In this document: piece by piece, positions 23,639 to 32,497 of the stretch
Position numbering within the stretch: the first letter of the stretch is position 1
Layout of the letters: the number at the start of each line of letters is the position of its first letter
From: Dactylosporangium siamense
Lineage (GTDB): Bacteria; Actinomycetota; Actinomycetes; Mycobacteriales; Micromonosporaceae
Reading direction: 5' to 3'
NCBI RefSeq assembly: GCF_016862795.1
Contig: NZ_BONQ01000162.1
Coordinates: forward strand, 1 to 63,090
Length of the DNA: 63,090 nucleotides
The notes under the pieces: model-generated
What the model was told of the DNA's origin: nothing
Database searches by the model: none
What the model saw: only the letters and a program-made list of their open reading frames with translations
Position numbers and translations under genes: made by a program

Positions 23639-24843
23639 CAACTGTGCATCGTCCCGTCTTCGAGGCGGTTCACCGGCAGGGACGCCGGCCTGTACGGGTA
23701 CTGCGCGGCGAGCTCCTCGTCGATGTCGACGCCCAGGCCGGGGGTTTCGGACGGGTGCAGGTAGCCGCCCTCGAAGTGGTATCCGTGCGGGAAGACCTGG
23801 TCGGTGGCCGACGTGTGCCGCATGTACTCCTGCAGCCCGAAGTTGGGGATGGCGACGTCGACGTGCAGCGCCGCCGCCATGCAGACCGGGGACAGGTCGG
23901 TGGCGCCGTGCGAGCCGGACCGCACGTGGTGCAGCGCCGCCAGGTCGAAGATGCGCCGCAGGTGGGTGATGCCGCCGGCGTGCACGACGGTGGCGCGGAT
24001 GTAGTCGATGAGCTGTTCCCGGATGAGTTGCTCGCAGTCCCAGACCGTGTTGAACACCTCGCCGACGGCGATGGGGGTGGTGGTGTGCTGGCGGATGAGC
24101 CGGAACCCCTCCTGCAGCTCGGCCGGGACCGGGTCCTCGATCCAGGTCAGGTCGTACGGTTCCAAAGACCTGCCCAGCCGGGCCGCCTCGATCGGGGTGA
24201 GCCGGTGGTGCACGTCGTGCAGCAGCTTCACGTCCGGCCCGAACTCGTCGCGGACCCGTTTGAACACCGTCGGCACGTGGTTGAGGTAGCGCGACGTGGA
24301 CCAGACGTTCTCCGTGGGGATCGCGGCGTCGGCGGGCTCGTAGAAGAGCTTGTCCTTGCTCACCCCGTAGGTGCTGGCCATGCCGGGGACACCGGTCTGC
24401 ACCCGGATCGCGCGGTAGCCCAGGTCGACGTACCGGGCGACCTCGACGAGCGCGTCCTCGACGGTGTCACCGTTGGCGTGGCCGTAGACGGTGACGCCCT
24501 CGCGGGAGCGGCCGCCGATGAGCCGGTAGACGGGCAGCCCGGCGATCTTGCCGAGGATGTCCCACAGGGCGGTGTCCACGGCGGCGATCGCGGACATCGT
24601 GACCGGGCCGCGCCGCCAGTACGCGCCCTTGTACAGGTACTGCCAGGTGTCCTCGATCCGGGTCGGGTCCCGGCCGATGAGCTGCGGCACCACGTGGTCG
24701 GTGAGGTAGCTGGCGACGGCGAGCTCGCGGCCGTTGAGGGTGGCGTCGCCGACCCCGGTCACGCCCTCGTCGGTGATGATCTTCAGGGTGACGAAGTTGC
24801 GGTCCGGGCAGGTGACGATCACCCGGGCCTCGGCGATCCTCAT
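23635..24843 (-). CDS. manD: D-mannonate dehydratase, ManD-type enolase superfamily
   Basis: A 402-residue enolase-superfamily protein with the ManD-specific loop (VYGHANG), metal ligands in [18 protein letters not shown] and AVGEVFN, and the C-terminal active-site segment HGATDLSPV. It should dehydrate D-mannonate to 2-keto-3-deoxy-D-gluconate. ManD-family enzymes vary from efficient mannonate dehydratases to weak gluconate dehydratases; the neighbouring isomerase and reductase favour the efficient type. The ATG at 24843 overlaps the upstream permease stop (ATGA). Confidence 0.9.
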   Translation of the reverse strand: MRIAEARVIVTCPDRNFVTLKIITDEGVTGVGDATLNGRELAVASYLTDHVVPQLIGRDPTRIEDTWQYLYKGAYWRRGPVTMSAIAAVDTALWDILGKIAGLPVYRLIGGRSREGVTVYGHANGDTVEDALVEVARYVDLGYRAIRVQTGVPGMASTYGVSKDKLFYEPADAAIPTENVWSTSRYLNHVPTVFKRVRDEFGPDVKLLHDVHHRLTPIEAARLGRSLEPYDLTWIEDPVPAELQEGFRLIRQHTTTPIAVGEVFNTVWDCEQLIREQLIDYIRATVVHAGGITHLRRIFDLAALHHVRSGSHGATDLSPVCMAAALHVDVAIPNFGLQEYMRHTSATDQVFPHGYHFEGGYLHPSETPGLGVDIDEELAAQYPYRPASLPVNRLEDGTMHSW

Positions 24844-25670
24844 GCGGGGTCCTCTTCCTTGACCCTGGCGACGAGCTGGGTCGGGTTCACCAGGCGCAGC
24901 GCCAGGACGAGCAGCACGAGCATCGTGCCGGTGTAGATGACGGCCATGGCGTCGACGGCCTGCTGGGCACGGATCCCGGCGGCCGACATGGAGTTGTAGA
25001 GCGCGACGACGAGCGTCGTGGAGTCCGGTCCGGCGGTCAGGAACGTCAGCTCGAACATGCCGACGGTGCGCACCAGCACCAGGATCGACGCGGCGAGCAT
25101 GCCGGGGACGAGCAGCGGCGCGAGGATCCGCACGAACACCTGGCGGGTGCCGGCGCCGCACATGCGGGCGGCCCGTTCGATCGCCGGGTCGATCTGCTCG
25201 ATGAACGGGGTCATGGTGAGGATGACGAACGGCACCGACGGCACCAGGTTGGCCAGGACCACCCCGGTCATGTGCCCGGCGAACCCGTACTTGTAGAGCA
25301 CGGTCGCCAGGGGGATGCCGTAGGTGATCGGCGGCATCAGGATCGGCAGCAGGAACAGCAGGTACAGCACCCGCCGGCCGGGAAACGACCGCCGCGCCAG
25401 GACGTAGGAGGCGGGCACCCCGACCAGCACGGAGATCCCGACGACGAGCGCGGACACCTCCAGGGTCGTGACGAGCACGGGCAGGAGGCCGAAGTCCTTC
25501 CACGCCTCGCCGTACCACTGGCCGGTGAACCCGGACGGCAGCCACGTGTCGAACCATTGCTTGCCGAACGAGCTGACGATGACCGAACCGACGAGGCCGA
25601 AGAGGTTGATGAAGAAGAACGCGACGACACCCCACACGATCCACGCGGCCGGCCGAGCAGCGAGCTTCAT
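24840..25670 (-). CDS. ABC transporter permease, PotC-like
   Basis: A 276-residue inner-membrane protein with about six helices and the EAA cytoplasmic loop ([28 protein letters not shown]). It resembles the second permease of polyamine/iron-type importers (PotC). With the preceding permease and ATPase it forms the uptake complex of the uronate locus. Its start overlaps the previous gene stop (ATGA at 25667-25670). Confidence 0.88.
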   Translation of the reverse strand: MKLAARPAAWIVWGVVAFFFINLFGLVGSVIVSSFGKQWFDTWLPSGFTGQWYGEAWKDFGLLPVLVTTLEVSALVVGISVLVGVPASYVLARRSFPGRRVLYLLFLLPILMPPITYGIPLATVLYKYGFAGHMTGVVLANLVPSVPFVILTMTPFIEQIDPAIERAARMCGAGTRQVFVRILAPLLVPGMLAASILVLVRTVGMFELTFLTAGPDSTTLVVALYNSMSAAGIRAQQAVDAMAVIYTGTMLVLLVLALRLVNPTQLVARVKEEDPA

Positions 25671-26560
25671 CCTTTGCCTCCCGTGGATCCGGTGTACAGC
25701 AGCGACCGCCAGCCCAGGACCGCAGCGATGACGACCAGTTCGACCAGGCCCATGACGACCGCGATCGCGGACGCCTTCGGGTAGTCGTACTGCTCGTAAC
25801 CGGCATGCCAGGCCGCGATCGAGATGACCCTGGTCTCCCCCGCCGGGTCACCGACGAGGACCGCGGACGGGAACACGCTGAACGCGAGCACGAACGTCAG
25901 GCAGAACGTCGTCGCCAGACCCGGCGCCAGCAGCGGCAGGGTGATCCGCCGGAAGCGTTGCGCCCAGCCGGCGCCGAGGGTGGCCGCGGCCTTCTCCAGG
26001 GTCGGGTCGATCCCCGACAGGTAGGACAGCACCAGCAGGAACGCGAACGGGAACCCGGTGATGACCAGGGAGAAGAACACGCCCCAGTAGTTGTGGGTGA
26101 GCCGGACCGGTTCGTCGATCACGTGCAAGGACATCAGCGTGCGGTTGAACCAGCCGGTCGGGCCGAGGAAGTTCAGCAGGCCCTGCGCGGTGAGGACCGT
26201 GCCCAGCGTGATCGGCACGACCAGGACCGTGGTGAGCAGCCGCTTGCCCCGGAACCGGCCGCGCATCCGATACGCGATCGGCACGGACGCGCCCACGTTG
26301 AGCAGCGCCACCGGCAGTGACAGCCAGAGGGTGGTGGTGAGCGTGCCGCGCTCGTACGCGTCGGCGAAGAACGACCGGTACGCCCCGAACGGCCCGCCCT
26401 GTTCGGGTTGGAACGACAGCCCGATGCCGTAGAAGAACGGGTAGACGAACAGCGTCACCACGAACAGCAGCGCCGGGCCGAGCAGCAGCAGCTGCCGGTC
26501 GATGCCGCGCTCGGCGAGCCGGTGCCGCAACGCCACCCGGGTCTCGGTCACCGCCGCCAT
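25667..26560 (-). CDS. ABC transporter permease, PotB-like
   Basis: A 297-residue permease with about six helices and an EAA loop ([27 protein letters not shown]). It resembles PotB-type subunits. The ATG shares one base with the ATPase stop (TGATG). The long open frame to 27331 is an antisense-like shadow of the ATPase gene. Confidence 0.88.
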   Translation of the reverse strand: MAAVTETRVALRHRLAERGIDRQLLLLGPALLFVVTLFVYPFFYGIGLSFQPEQGGPFGAYRSFFADAYERGTLTTTLWLSLPVALLNVGASVPIAYRMRGRFRGKRLLTTVLVVPITLGTVLTAQGLLNFLGPTGWFNRTLMSLHVIDEPVRLTHNYWGVFFSLVITGFPFAFLLVLSYLSGIDPTLEKAAATLGAGWAQRFRRITLPLLAPGLATTFCLTFVLAFSVFPSAVLVGDPAGETRVISIAAWHAGYEQYDYPKASAIAVVMGLVELVVIAAVLGWRSLLYTGSTGGKG

Positions 26561-27615
26561 CAGTGCGCTCCCCCGGCCGGGAAGAGCAGCAGCGCCGCGG
26601 GGTCGACGGCGAGGCGGACCTTGTCGCCGGGTGCCGGGCGGTCCGCGGCGCGAAGGTGCAGCCGCTGCCCGGCGTCGGTGACGGCCTCGACCGCGACCTC
26701 GCGTCCCTGATACTCCACGACCTCGACCGTGGCGGGAAAGCCGTCCTCGGCGATGCGCAGCGACTCCGGCCGCACCCCGGCGACGACCTCGTCGCCCGGG
26801 TGCACGTCGCCGACCGGGGTGCCCTGCAGCGTCAGCCCGCCGCCCTCGACCACTGTGGACACACCGGTGGTGACCACCTTCATGGGCAGCAGGTTGCGGA
26901 AGCCCATGAAGTCCGCGACGTGCCGGTTCGCCGGCTGGGTGTGCAGCTGCTCGGGGGTGCCGATCTGCTGGACCCGCCCGCCGCGCAGCACGACCAGGCG
27001 GTCGGCCATCGACAGCGCCTCCTCCTGGTCGTGCGTCACGTAGACGGTGGTGAGGCCGAGCGCCTGGTGCAGCCGCCGGATCTCGGTGCGCATCTCCAGC
27101 CGCAGCTTCGCGTCCAGGTTGGACAGTGGCTCGTCCATGAGCACCAGCGACGGTTCGAGCACGACCGCGCGGGCGATCGCGACCCGCTGCTGCTGCCCAC
27201 CGGACAGCTGGCCCGGCAGCTTGCGGGCCTGCTCCTCCAGGTGCACCAGCGCGATCGCCTCGTCGGTGCGGCGGCGGATCTCCGCCCCCGGCAGCCGGCG
27301 CATCTGCAGCCCGAACGCGATGTTCTTCCACACCGTCAGGTGCGGGAACAGCGCGTAGTTCTGAAACACCATGCCGAAGCCGCGCTTCTCCGGCAGCAGC
27401 GTGTCGAGGCGGGTGTCGTCCTGCCAGATGCGGCCCGCGGTGAGCGGCAGCAGCCCGGCGAGGCAGTTCAACGCGGTCGACTTGCCGCAGCCGGACGGGC
27501 CGAGCAGGGCGATGAACTCGCCCCGCTCGATCGTCAGGTCGAGGTCCACGAGGGCGTCCTGGCCGCCGAACCGGCGGGTGACACCCTCGAGACGCAACTG
27601 CTGGAACTTGCTCAC
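26560..27615 (-). CDS. ABC importer ATPase, PotA/UgpC-like with TOBE domain
   Basis: A 351-residue ATPase with Walker A (GPSGCGKST), signature LSGGQQQRVAIARA, Walker B (LVLMDEPLSNLD) and a C-terminal TOBE domain (VVAGVRPESLRIAEDG). It powers the two permeases for uptake. The GTG at 27615 overlaps the binding-protein stop (GTGA); the frame upstream to 27651 lies inside the binding-protein gene. Confidence 0.92.
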   Translation of the reverse strand: MSKFQQLRLEGVTRRFGGQDALVDLDLTIERGEFIALLGPSGCGKSTALNCLAGLLPLTAGRIWQDDTRLDTLLPEKRGFGMVFQNYALFPHLTVWKNIAFGLQMRRLPGAEIRRRTDEAIALVHLEEQARKLPGQLSGGQQQRVAIARAVVLEPSLVLMDEPLSNLDAKLRLEMRTEIRRLHQALGLTTVYVTHDQEEALSMADRLVVLRGGRVQQIGTPEQLHTQPANRHVADFMGFRNLLPMKVVTTGVSTVVEGGGLTLQGTPVGDVHPGDEVVAGVRPESLRIAEDGFPATVEVVEYQGREVAVEAVTDAGQRLHLRAADRPAPGDKVRLAVDPAALLLFPAGGAH

Positions 27616-28826
27616 TTCTTCACCTTCGCCCCGCCCACCTCGCGGTCCCACTTGTCGAACGCGGCCACGAGAGCCTTCGCCTCGAGCGGGACCTCAAGCG
27701 GATTACCGGAGATGAGCGCGTCGTACTCAGGCCGACCGAAGTCCGTGATCGCCTTCTGGCTGTCGGCCGGCGCCATCGACAGCGGCACGTCCTTCACCGC
27801 CGGACCAGGGTAGAAGTAGCCCTTGTCGTAGGCCTTCGCCTGCTGCTTCGGGGTCAGCATGTCCTGCAGCAACAGCAGGATCGCGGACTGCTTGTCGGCC
27901 GAGATCCCCTTCGGCACCACGGCGTAGTGCGCGTCGGTGACCCAGTGGAAGCCGTTCAGCGAACCGATCTTCGCCTCCTTCGGCACCTGGCCGAGCACCC
28001 GCGGGTTGATGTCCCAACCGGTCGTCGACGCGATGATCTTCGCCGAACCGTTCGCCAGGGACTTCATCGTCTCGCTCGTGGAGGACGGGTAGAACTCGAC
28101 GTACTTGTTCAGCTCCGTCAGGTACGCCCAGGTCTTCTCCCAGCCGTTGATCGGGTCCTTCGGGTCCTTGTCACCGAGCAGATACGGCAGGCCCATCAGG
28201 AACGTGCGGCCGGGACCGGAGTTCGCCGGCCGGGCGTACTGCACGGTGTTCGGGTTGGCCTTCGCGAAGTCCAGCAGTTCCTGCGCGCTCTTCGGCGGGT
28301 TCGCGACCTTCGCCGGCAGGTACTCGATCAGCGGCCCGGACGGGTAGTAGGTGACGGTGACCCCGAAGTCGCCGGCCAGCTTCTGCATCGCGGCGGCGCC
28401 GGGCAGGTAGTCCTTCATGCCGGGCAGGCGCGACGCGTACGTCGGGAGCAACGGCTGCCAGAGTCCCTGGTCGACGCCGGCGGCCAGGCCGTCCACGCCG
28501 GTGAGCACGAGGTCGATGTCGACCCGCCCGGCGTTCTGCTGCGCCTTGACCTTCGGCGCGAGCTCCGGCGCGGTCGCCTTGGAGTAGGTGACCTTGCTGA
28601 TCGTGTCGGCGTGCGCGGCCACGAACTCGTCGATCATGCCCTGGGTGAGCTGCAGGTTGCCGGCGACGTCGAGGATGTTCAGGGTCACCGCCGACGCCGG
28701 CTTCAGCGGCAGGTCACCGCTGCTGGCCGGGGCCGGGGTCGACTTCGTCGGGGCGCCGCAGCCGGCGACCAGGGAGAGGGCGAGCAAGGACGCGGTCGCG
28801 GTGAAGTGCCTTCGGGTGAGGGACAT
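27612..28826 (-). CDS. ABC solute-binding lipoprotein of the uronate importer
   Basis: A 404-residue extracellular binding protein. The N-terminus MSLTRRHFTATASLLAL carries a twin-arginine-like pair and a lipobox ending at C23 (LVAGC), so it is probably anchored outside by lipid. The body matches family-1/PotD-type solute-binding proteins. From its locus the ligand is likely a uronate or uronide; this is inference. AAGGGA lies about nine bases before the ATG chosen at 28826. It directly follows the LacI gene. Confidence 0.85.
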   Translation of the reverse strand: MSLTRRHFTATASLLALSLVAGCGAPTKSTPAPASSGDLPLKPASAVTLNILDVAGNLQLTQGMIDEFVAAHADTISKVTYSKATAPELAPKVKAQQNAGRVDIDLVLTGVDGLAAGVDQGLWQPLLPTYASRLPGMKDYLPGAAAMQKLAGDFGVTVTYYPSGPLIEYLPAKVANPPKSAQELLDFAKANPNTVQYARPANSGPGRTFLMGLPYLLGDKDPKDPINGWEKTWAYLTELNKYVEFYPSSTSETMKSLANGSAKIIASTTGWDINPRVLGQVPKEAKIGSLNGFHWVTDAHYAVVPKGISADKQSAILLLLQDMLTPKQQAKAYDKGYFYPGPAVKDVPLSMAPADSQKAITDFGRPEYDALISGNPLEVPLEAKALVAAFDKWDREVGGAKVKK

Positions 28827-28856
28827 GGCGGATTCCCTTCTGGTCATGCTCAGATC

Positions 28857-29846
28857 TCAGTTGGACGGCGCGCGTCCGGTGGAGTGGCGCACCATGAGCT
28901 GCGAGGGGAGCTCGCGCCGCGCGGCGGCCGCACGGTCCGGGTCCTCCAGCAGCTGCAACAGCATGTCGACGCCGGCGCGACCGATCTGCTCCTGCGGTTG
29001 GGCGACGGTGGTCAGCGAGGGGCTGACCATCTGGGAGAGCACGATGTCGTCGAAGCCCATCACGCTGATCGCCTCGGGCACCTTGACGCCCCGGGTAGCG
29101 AACCAGTTGAGCAGGCCGAGCGCGACGAGGTCGTTGTATGCGATGACGGCGGTGACCCCGGCGGCGAGCACCAGGTCCGCGGCCGCGACACCGCCGGCGA
29201 ACTGCGGCGCGAAGTTGCCGATCTCGATCAGGTCGATGCCGGCGGCGTTGGTGGTGGTGCGCAGCGCCCGCGCCCGTTCCTTGTTGGACCACGACAGCCG
29301 GGGCCCGGCGACGTAGGCGATGCGCCGGTGGCCGAGCGCCGCGAGGTGCGCGACGGCCTGCCGGATGCCGTCGACGTTGTCGATGGTGATGGCCGGGATC
29401 TGGCCGACCCGGCGGTTGAGCATGACGACCGGCGTCTCGCCGATGACCGAGCGCAGGTCCTCCTCCGTCATCCGGGGTGAGCAGAGCACGATGCCGTCGA
29501 CCTGCTTGCTCAGCGCCCGGACCAGGCCGGCCTCCGCGGTCGGGTCCTCGTCGGTGTCGGCGAGGAAGACCGAGAAGTCCGATTCGCGGGCGCGGCTCTG
29601 CACGCCCTTGACGACCCCCGGGAAGAACGGGTTGGTGAGGTCGGGCACGATCAGCCCGATGTTGCCGGTGCGGCCCGTGATCAGGCCGCGGGCCGCCCGG
29701 TTGGGCTGGTAGCCCAGCTCGGCGGCCGCCCGCTCGACCCTGGCCCTGGTCTCGGCCTGGACGAGTGCGGGGGTGGTCAGGGCGCGGCTCACCGTCGACG
29801 GCGACACGCCGGCCACACGGGCCACGTCCTTGATCGTCACCGGCAT
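28857..29846 (-). CDS. LacI family regulator of uronate genes
   Basis: A 329-residue LacI regulator. The N-terminal DNA-binding domain (TIKDVARVAGVSPSTVSRAL) is followed by a hinge helix and a periplasmic-binding-like sensor. It is the first gene of the minus-strand uronate operon, 30 bases before the importer gene, and faces the divergent isomerase gene. LacI-type sites on both promoters suggest it represses both units until a uronate or an intermediate binds. AGGGAG about nine bases upstream supports the ATG at 29846 rather than 29885. Confidence 0.9.
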   Translation of the reverse strand: MPVTIKDVARVAGVSPSTVSRALTTPALVQAETRARVERAAAELGYQPNRAARGLITGRTGNIGLIVPDLTNPFFPGVVKGVQSRARESDFSVFLADTDEDPTAEAGLVRALSKQVDGIVLCSPRMTEEDLRSVIGETPVVMLNRRVGQIPAITIDNVDGIRQAVAHLAALGHRRIAYVAGPRLSWSNKERARALRTTTNAAGIDLIEIGNFAPQFAGGVAAADLVLAAGVTAVIAYNDLVALGLLNWFATRGVKVPEAISVMGFDDIVLSQMVSPSLTTVAQPQEQIGRAGVDMLLQLLEDPDRAAAARRELPSQLMVRHSTGRAPSN

Positions 29847-29884
29847 CGAGCACGCTCCCTGTCCTGGGGTGGTGTCGGCAAGCA

Positions 29885-29910
29885 TGAAATCGTTTGTAGG
29901 TCGATGTCAA
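29885..29910 (-). promoter_or_regulatory. LacI-type operator and promoter for the minus-strand uronate operon
   Basis: The -35 element TTGACA is read on the minus strand at 29910-29905. The pseudo-palindrome TGAAATCGTTTGTA (29885-29898), centred on CG as in LacI sites, falls in the spacer and -10 area. Binding would block transcription of the LacI gene and the importer/catabolic genes. The -10 itself is weak (near TCATGC). Confidence 0.55.
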
Positions 29911-29930
29911 GAGATTCCTCGATCTCGCTC

Positions 29931-29975
29931 TTGACGCCCCGCTGATGTCGGCACACAGTGATGAGAACGTTTGTG
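29931..29975 (+). promoter_or_regulatory. Promoter and LacI-type operator for glucuronate isomerase
   Basis: TTGACG (29931-29936), a 17-base spacer and CACAGT (29954-29959) form a good housekeeping-type promoter. The LacI-type site TGAGAACGTTTGTG (29962-29975) lies right after the -10, over the expected start point. It shares the CGTTTGT half with the site on the opposite promoter. Confidence 0.6.
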
Positions 29976-30003
29976 GGATTCACTCGCGACAGGAGCCAAC
30001 ACG

Positions 30004-31410
30004 GTGCCGCAGCTCCACCTCGACCCCGACCGCGCCCTGCCACCGGACCCCGCGACCCGGGAGCTCGCCCGCACCGTCTACGCGCAGACCCGCTCGCTGC
30101 CGCTGCTCTGCATGCACGGGCACGTCGACGCGGCGCTGCTGGCCGACGACACCCCGTTCGGCGACCCGGCCGGCATGCTCATCACCCCGGACCACTACGT
30201 GACCCGGTTGATCCATGCGGCCGGTGTACCGCTGGAGGCGCTGGGCGTCGGCACCCCCGACCCGGACTCGCGGGCGATCTGGCGGACGTTCTGCGCCAAC
30301 TGGCGGCTCTTCCGCGGCACCCCGTCGCGATACTGGCTGACCCACGAACTGGTCGACGTGTTCGGCGTGGACACCGCACCGTCCGAGGCGACCGCCGACC
30401 AGCTCTACGACGAGCTGACCGCGCGCCTCGCCGAGCCGGCGTTCCGCCCCCGCGCCCTGTTCGAACGCTTCGGCATCGAGGTCCTCGCCACCACCGACTC
30501 ACCCCTCGATGACCTCGACGCCCACGCCCGCCTGGCCGCCGACGGCTGGGGATCCCGGGTCATCCCCACGTTCCGCCCCGACGCCCTCGTGCACCTCGCC
30601 CGGCCGTCCTGGATCGCCGACGTGGCCGCCCTCGCGAAACGCGCCGACGTCGCCACCGACGACTACGACGGCTACCTGACCGCGCTGCGGGCCCGCCGGC
30701 AGGCGTTCATCGCCGCCGGCGCCCTCGCCACCGACCACGGCCACGAGTCCGCCGACACCACCCCGCTCAGCGACGCCGAGGCCCGCCGCGTCTACGCCGC
30801 CGCCCTCGCCGGGCAGGTCACGCCCGCGGACGCGGCCGCGTTCGCCGGGCACATGCTGTTTCAGATGGCCGCCATGTCCTGCGAGGACGGGCTCGTCATG
30901 CAACTGCACCCGGGCGTCCTGCGCGACCACAACGACGAGGCGCACCGGCGCTATGGCCCGGACCGCGGCTTCGACATCCCCGTCGCCGTCGAGTTCACCC
31001 GCTCGCTGCGCCCGCTGCTGCAGTCCTTCGGCCGCCACCCCGCGCTGCGACTGATCCTGTTCACCGTCGACGAGACCGTCCACACTCGCGAGCTGGCCCC
31101 CCTCGCCGGCGTCTACCCGGCCGTGCGCCTCGGCGCGCCGTGGTGGTTCCTGGACAGCCCGGACGGCCTGCGCCGGTTCCGCGCCGCGGTGACCGAGACG
31201 GCCGGCTTCTACAACACCGCCGGCTTCGTCGACGACACCCGGGCCTTCGCCTCCATCCCGGCCCGGCACGACCTGGCCCGCCGCATCGACGCCGGCCACC
31301 TCGCCGGTCTCGTCGCCGGCGGCCTGCTGGATCTGGACGAGGCCGTGGAGACCGCCGTCGACCTCGCCTACACCATCCCCCGCGAGGTCTACGCCCGCCC
31401 GGCCGGCTGA
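30004..31410 (+). CDS. uxaC: Glucuronate isomerase
   Basis: A 468-residue uronate isomerase of the amidohydrolase superfamily, converting D-glucuronate to D-fructuronate (or galacturonate to tagaturonate). The metal-binding H-x-H is H38-G-H40 (CMHGHVD). Further family segments are ATTDSPLDDLDAH, STFRPD-like VIPTFRPDALVH, and LGAPWWFLDSPDG. The GTG at 30004 was chosen because AGGAG lies eight bases upstream. It is divergent from the rest of the uronate genes and shares the LacI-controlled intergenic region, so the whole pathway can be switched on together. Confidence 0.9.
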   Translation: MPQLHLDPDRALPPDPATRELARTVYAQTRSLPLLCMHGHVDAALLADDTPFGDPAGMLITPDHYVTRLIHAAGVPLEALGVGTPDPDSRAIWRTFCANWRLFRGTPSRYWLTHELVDVFGVDTAPSEATADQLYDELTARLAEPAFRPRALFERFGIEVLATTDSPLDDLDAHARLAADGWGSRVIPTFRPDALVHLARPSWIADVAALAKRADVATDDYDGYLTALRARRQAFIAAGALATDHGHESADTTPLSDAEARRVYAAALAGQVTPADAAAFAGHMLFQMAAMSCEDGLVMQLHPGVLRDHNDEAHRRYGPDRGFDIPVAVEFTRSLRPLLQSFGRHPALRLILFTVDETVHTRELAPLAGVYPAVRLGAPWWFLDSPDGLRRFRAAVTETAGFYNTAGFVDDTRAFASIPARHDLARRIDAGHLAGLVAGGLLDLDEAVETAVDLAYTIPREVYARPAG

Positions 31411-31437
31411 CGACCCGGGACGCCTACGATGGTCCCG

Positions 31438-32013
31438 ATGACCAGTCCCGGAACGCGACCCGACGACGTCCCCACCAACGGAGCCCGGGTCGAGGAGGCC
31501 CTGCGGCTGCTCTCCGGCATGCCGCTCGATCTCCGTGCCGCCGGCAAGCGACTCAGCCGTGGCGGTGGTGTCTACGCCTGGTGGGCCGCTCCTTCGACGT
31601 TTCCCGACCTCGCCGGGCCGCCGAACGGCAGCGACCCGTCGGTGCGGATGCTGTATCTGGGCCGGGCGACCAGCCTGCGGGGCCGGATCCTGCGCAACCA
31701 TCTGCGGCGGTCGGGCAGCTCGACGCTGCGCCGCACGCTGGCCGGGCTGCTCGTCGCCGAGGGGTACCGGACGATCTGGACCGATCGCGTCGTCCTGGTC
31801 CCTGAGGACGAGACGCGGCTGACCGCGTGGATGCACGCGCACCTGCGCCTGACCTGGGCGGAGGACCCGGAGCCGGAAACCATCGAGGCGGCGCTGGTCC
31901 AGCGCCTGCACCCGCCGCTCAACGTGCACGGCGTCGACCCCGAGCACCTCCAGGCTGCCGTGGTCGCCGCCAAGCACGCGTACAACACCAGCAGCCGCCC
32001 GGACGAGGCGTAG
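31438..32013 (+). CDS. GIY-YIG nuclease-like protein
   Basis: A 191-residue protein with a degenerate GIY-YIG pattern: GGVYAWW, then MLYLGRATSLRGRI about 28 residues later, and a C-terminal EAALVQRLHPPLNVHG matching the conserved glutamate and asparagine of the fold. The usual second tyrosine motif is YLG. GIY-YIG domains cut DNA in repair, restriction and mobile introns; many stand-alone actinobacterial members have no known role. Start may be ATG 31429 or 31438. It lies 27 bases after the isomerase gene but is probably unrelated in function. Confidence 0.7.
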   Translation: MTSPGTRPDDVPTNGARVEEALRLLSGMPLDLRAAGKRLSRGGGVYAWWAAPSTFPDLAGPPNGSDPSVRMLYLGRATSLRGRILRNHLRRSGSSTLRRTLAGLLVAEGYRTIWTDRVVLVPEDETRLTAWMHAHLRLTWAEDPEPETIEAALVQRLHPPLNVHGVDPEHLQAAVVAAKHAYNTSSRPDEA

Positions 32014-32016
32014 CGA

Positions 32017-32475
32017 CTACGGCGCTGTCCAGGCGAACCGGATGTCGGGGGCCTTCTCCTCGTTGCCGGACCCGTCGGTCGTTTCGACCACGGTGAAGCC
32101 GTGGCGAAGGTAGAACCTCTGCGCGCCGGTGTTCGTCGCGAACGTCCACAGCTGGAGCCCGTCCGGCCGCCGCGACTTCGCGAGCTGGATGAGGCGGGAC
32201 CCCAGCCCCCTGCCGGTGACGTCCGCCTCGACGTAGAGCTGGTCCACCCAGTCCCCGTGCAGGACCAGCACCCCCAGCGGCCGGCCGTCGGCGTCCTCCG
32301 CCAGCCACACCTCCCGCCCGGGAACGACGACGGTGCGGACCCACTCCCGCACCTCGGCATCCATGTGGACCGCGGCGGGGATGGCCTCGCCGGCCGCTCG
32401 ACGGGAGCCGATGAGCACGTCGGCGACCGCCCGGGCGTCCGCGATCACCGCACGCCGGACAACCACTGCATCCAT
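32017..32475 (-). CDS. GNAT family N-acetyltransferase
   Basis: A 152-residue GNAT enzyme with the acetyl-CoA binding motif A (LYVEADVTGRGLGSRLIQLAK, the R-G-L-G pattern) and the C-terminal YLRHGFTVVETTDG motif. It should transfer an acetyl group from acetyl-CoA to an amine of an unknown small molecule or protein. It converges with the GIY-YIG gene three bases away and follows the DUF4132 gene by 22 bases on the same strand. Confidence 0.87.
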   Translation of the reverse strand: MDAVVVRRAVIADARAVADVLIGSRRAAGEAIPAAVHMDAEVREWVRTVVVPGREVWLAEDADGRPLGVLVLHGDWVDQLYVEADVTGRGLGSRLIQLAKSRRPDGLQLWTFATNTGAQRFYLRHGFTVVETTDGSGNEEKAPDIRFAWTAP

Positions 32476-32497
32476 GCGTCCAGTATGCGACCGGCGT

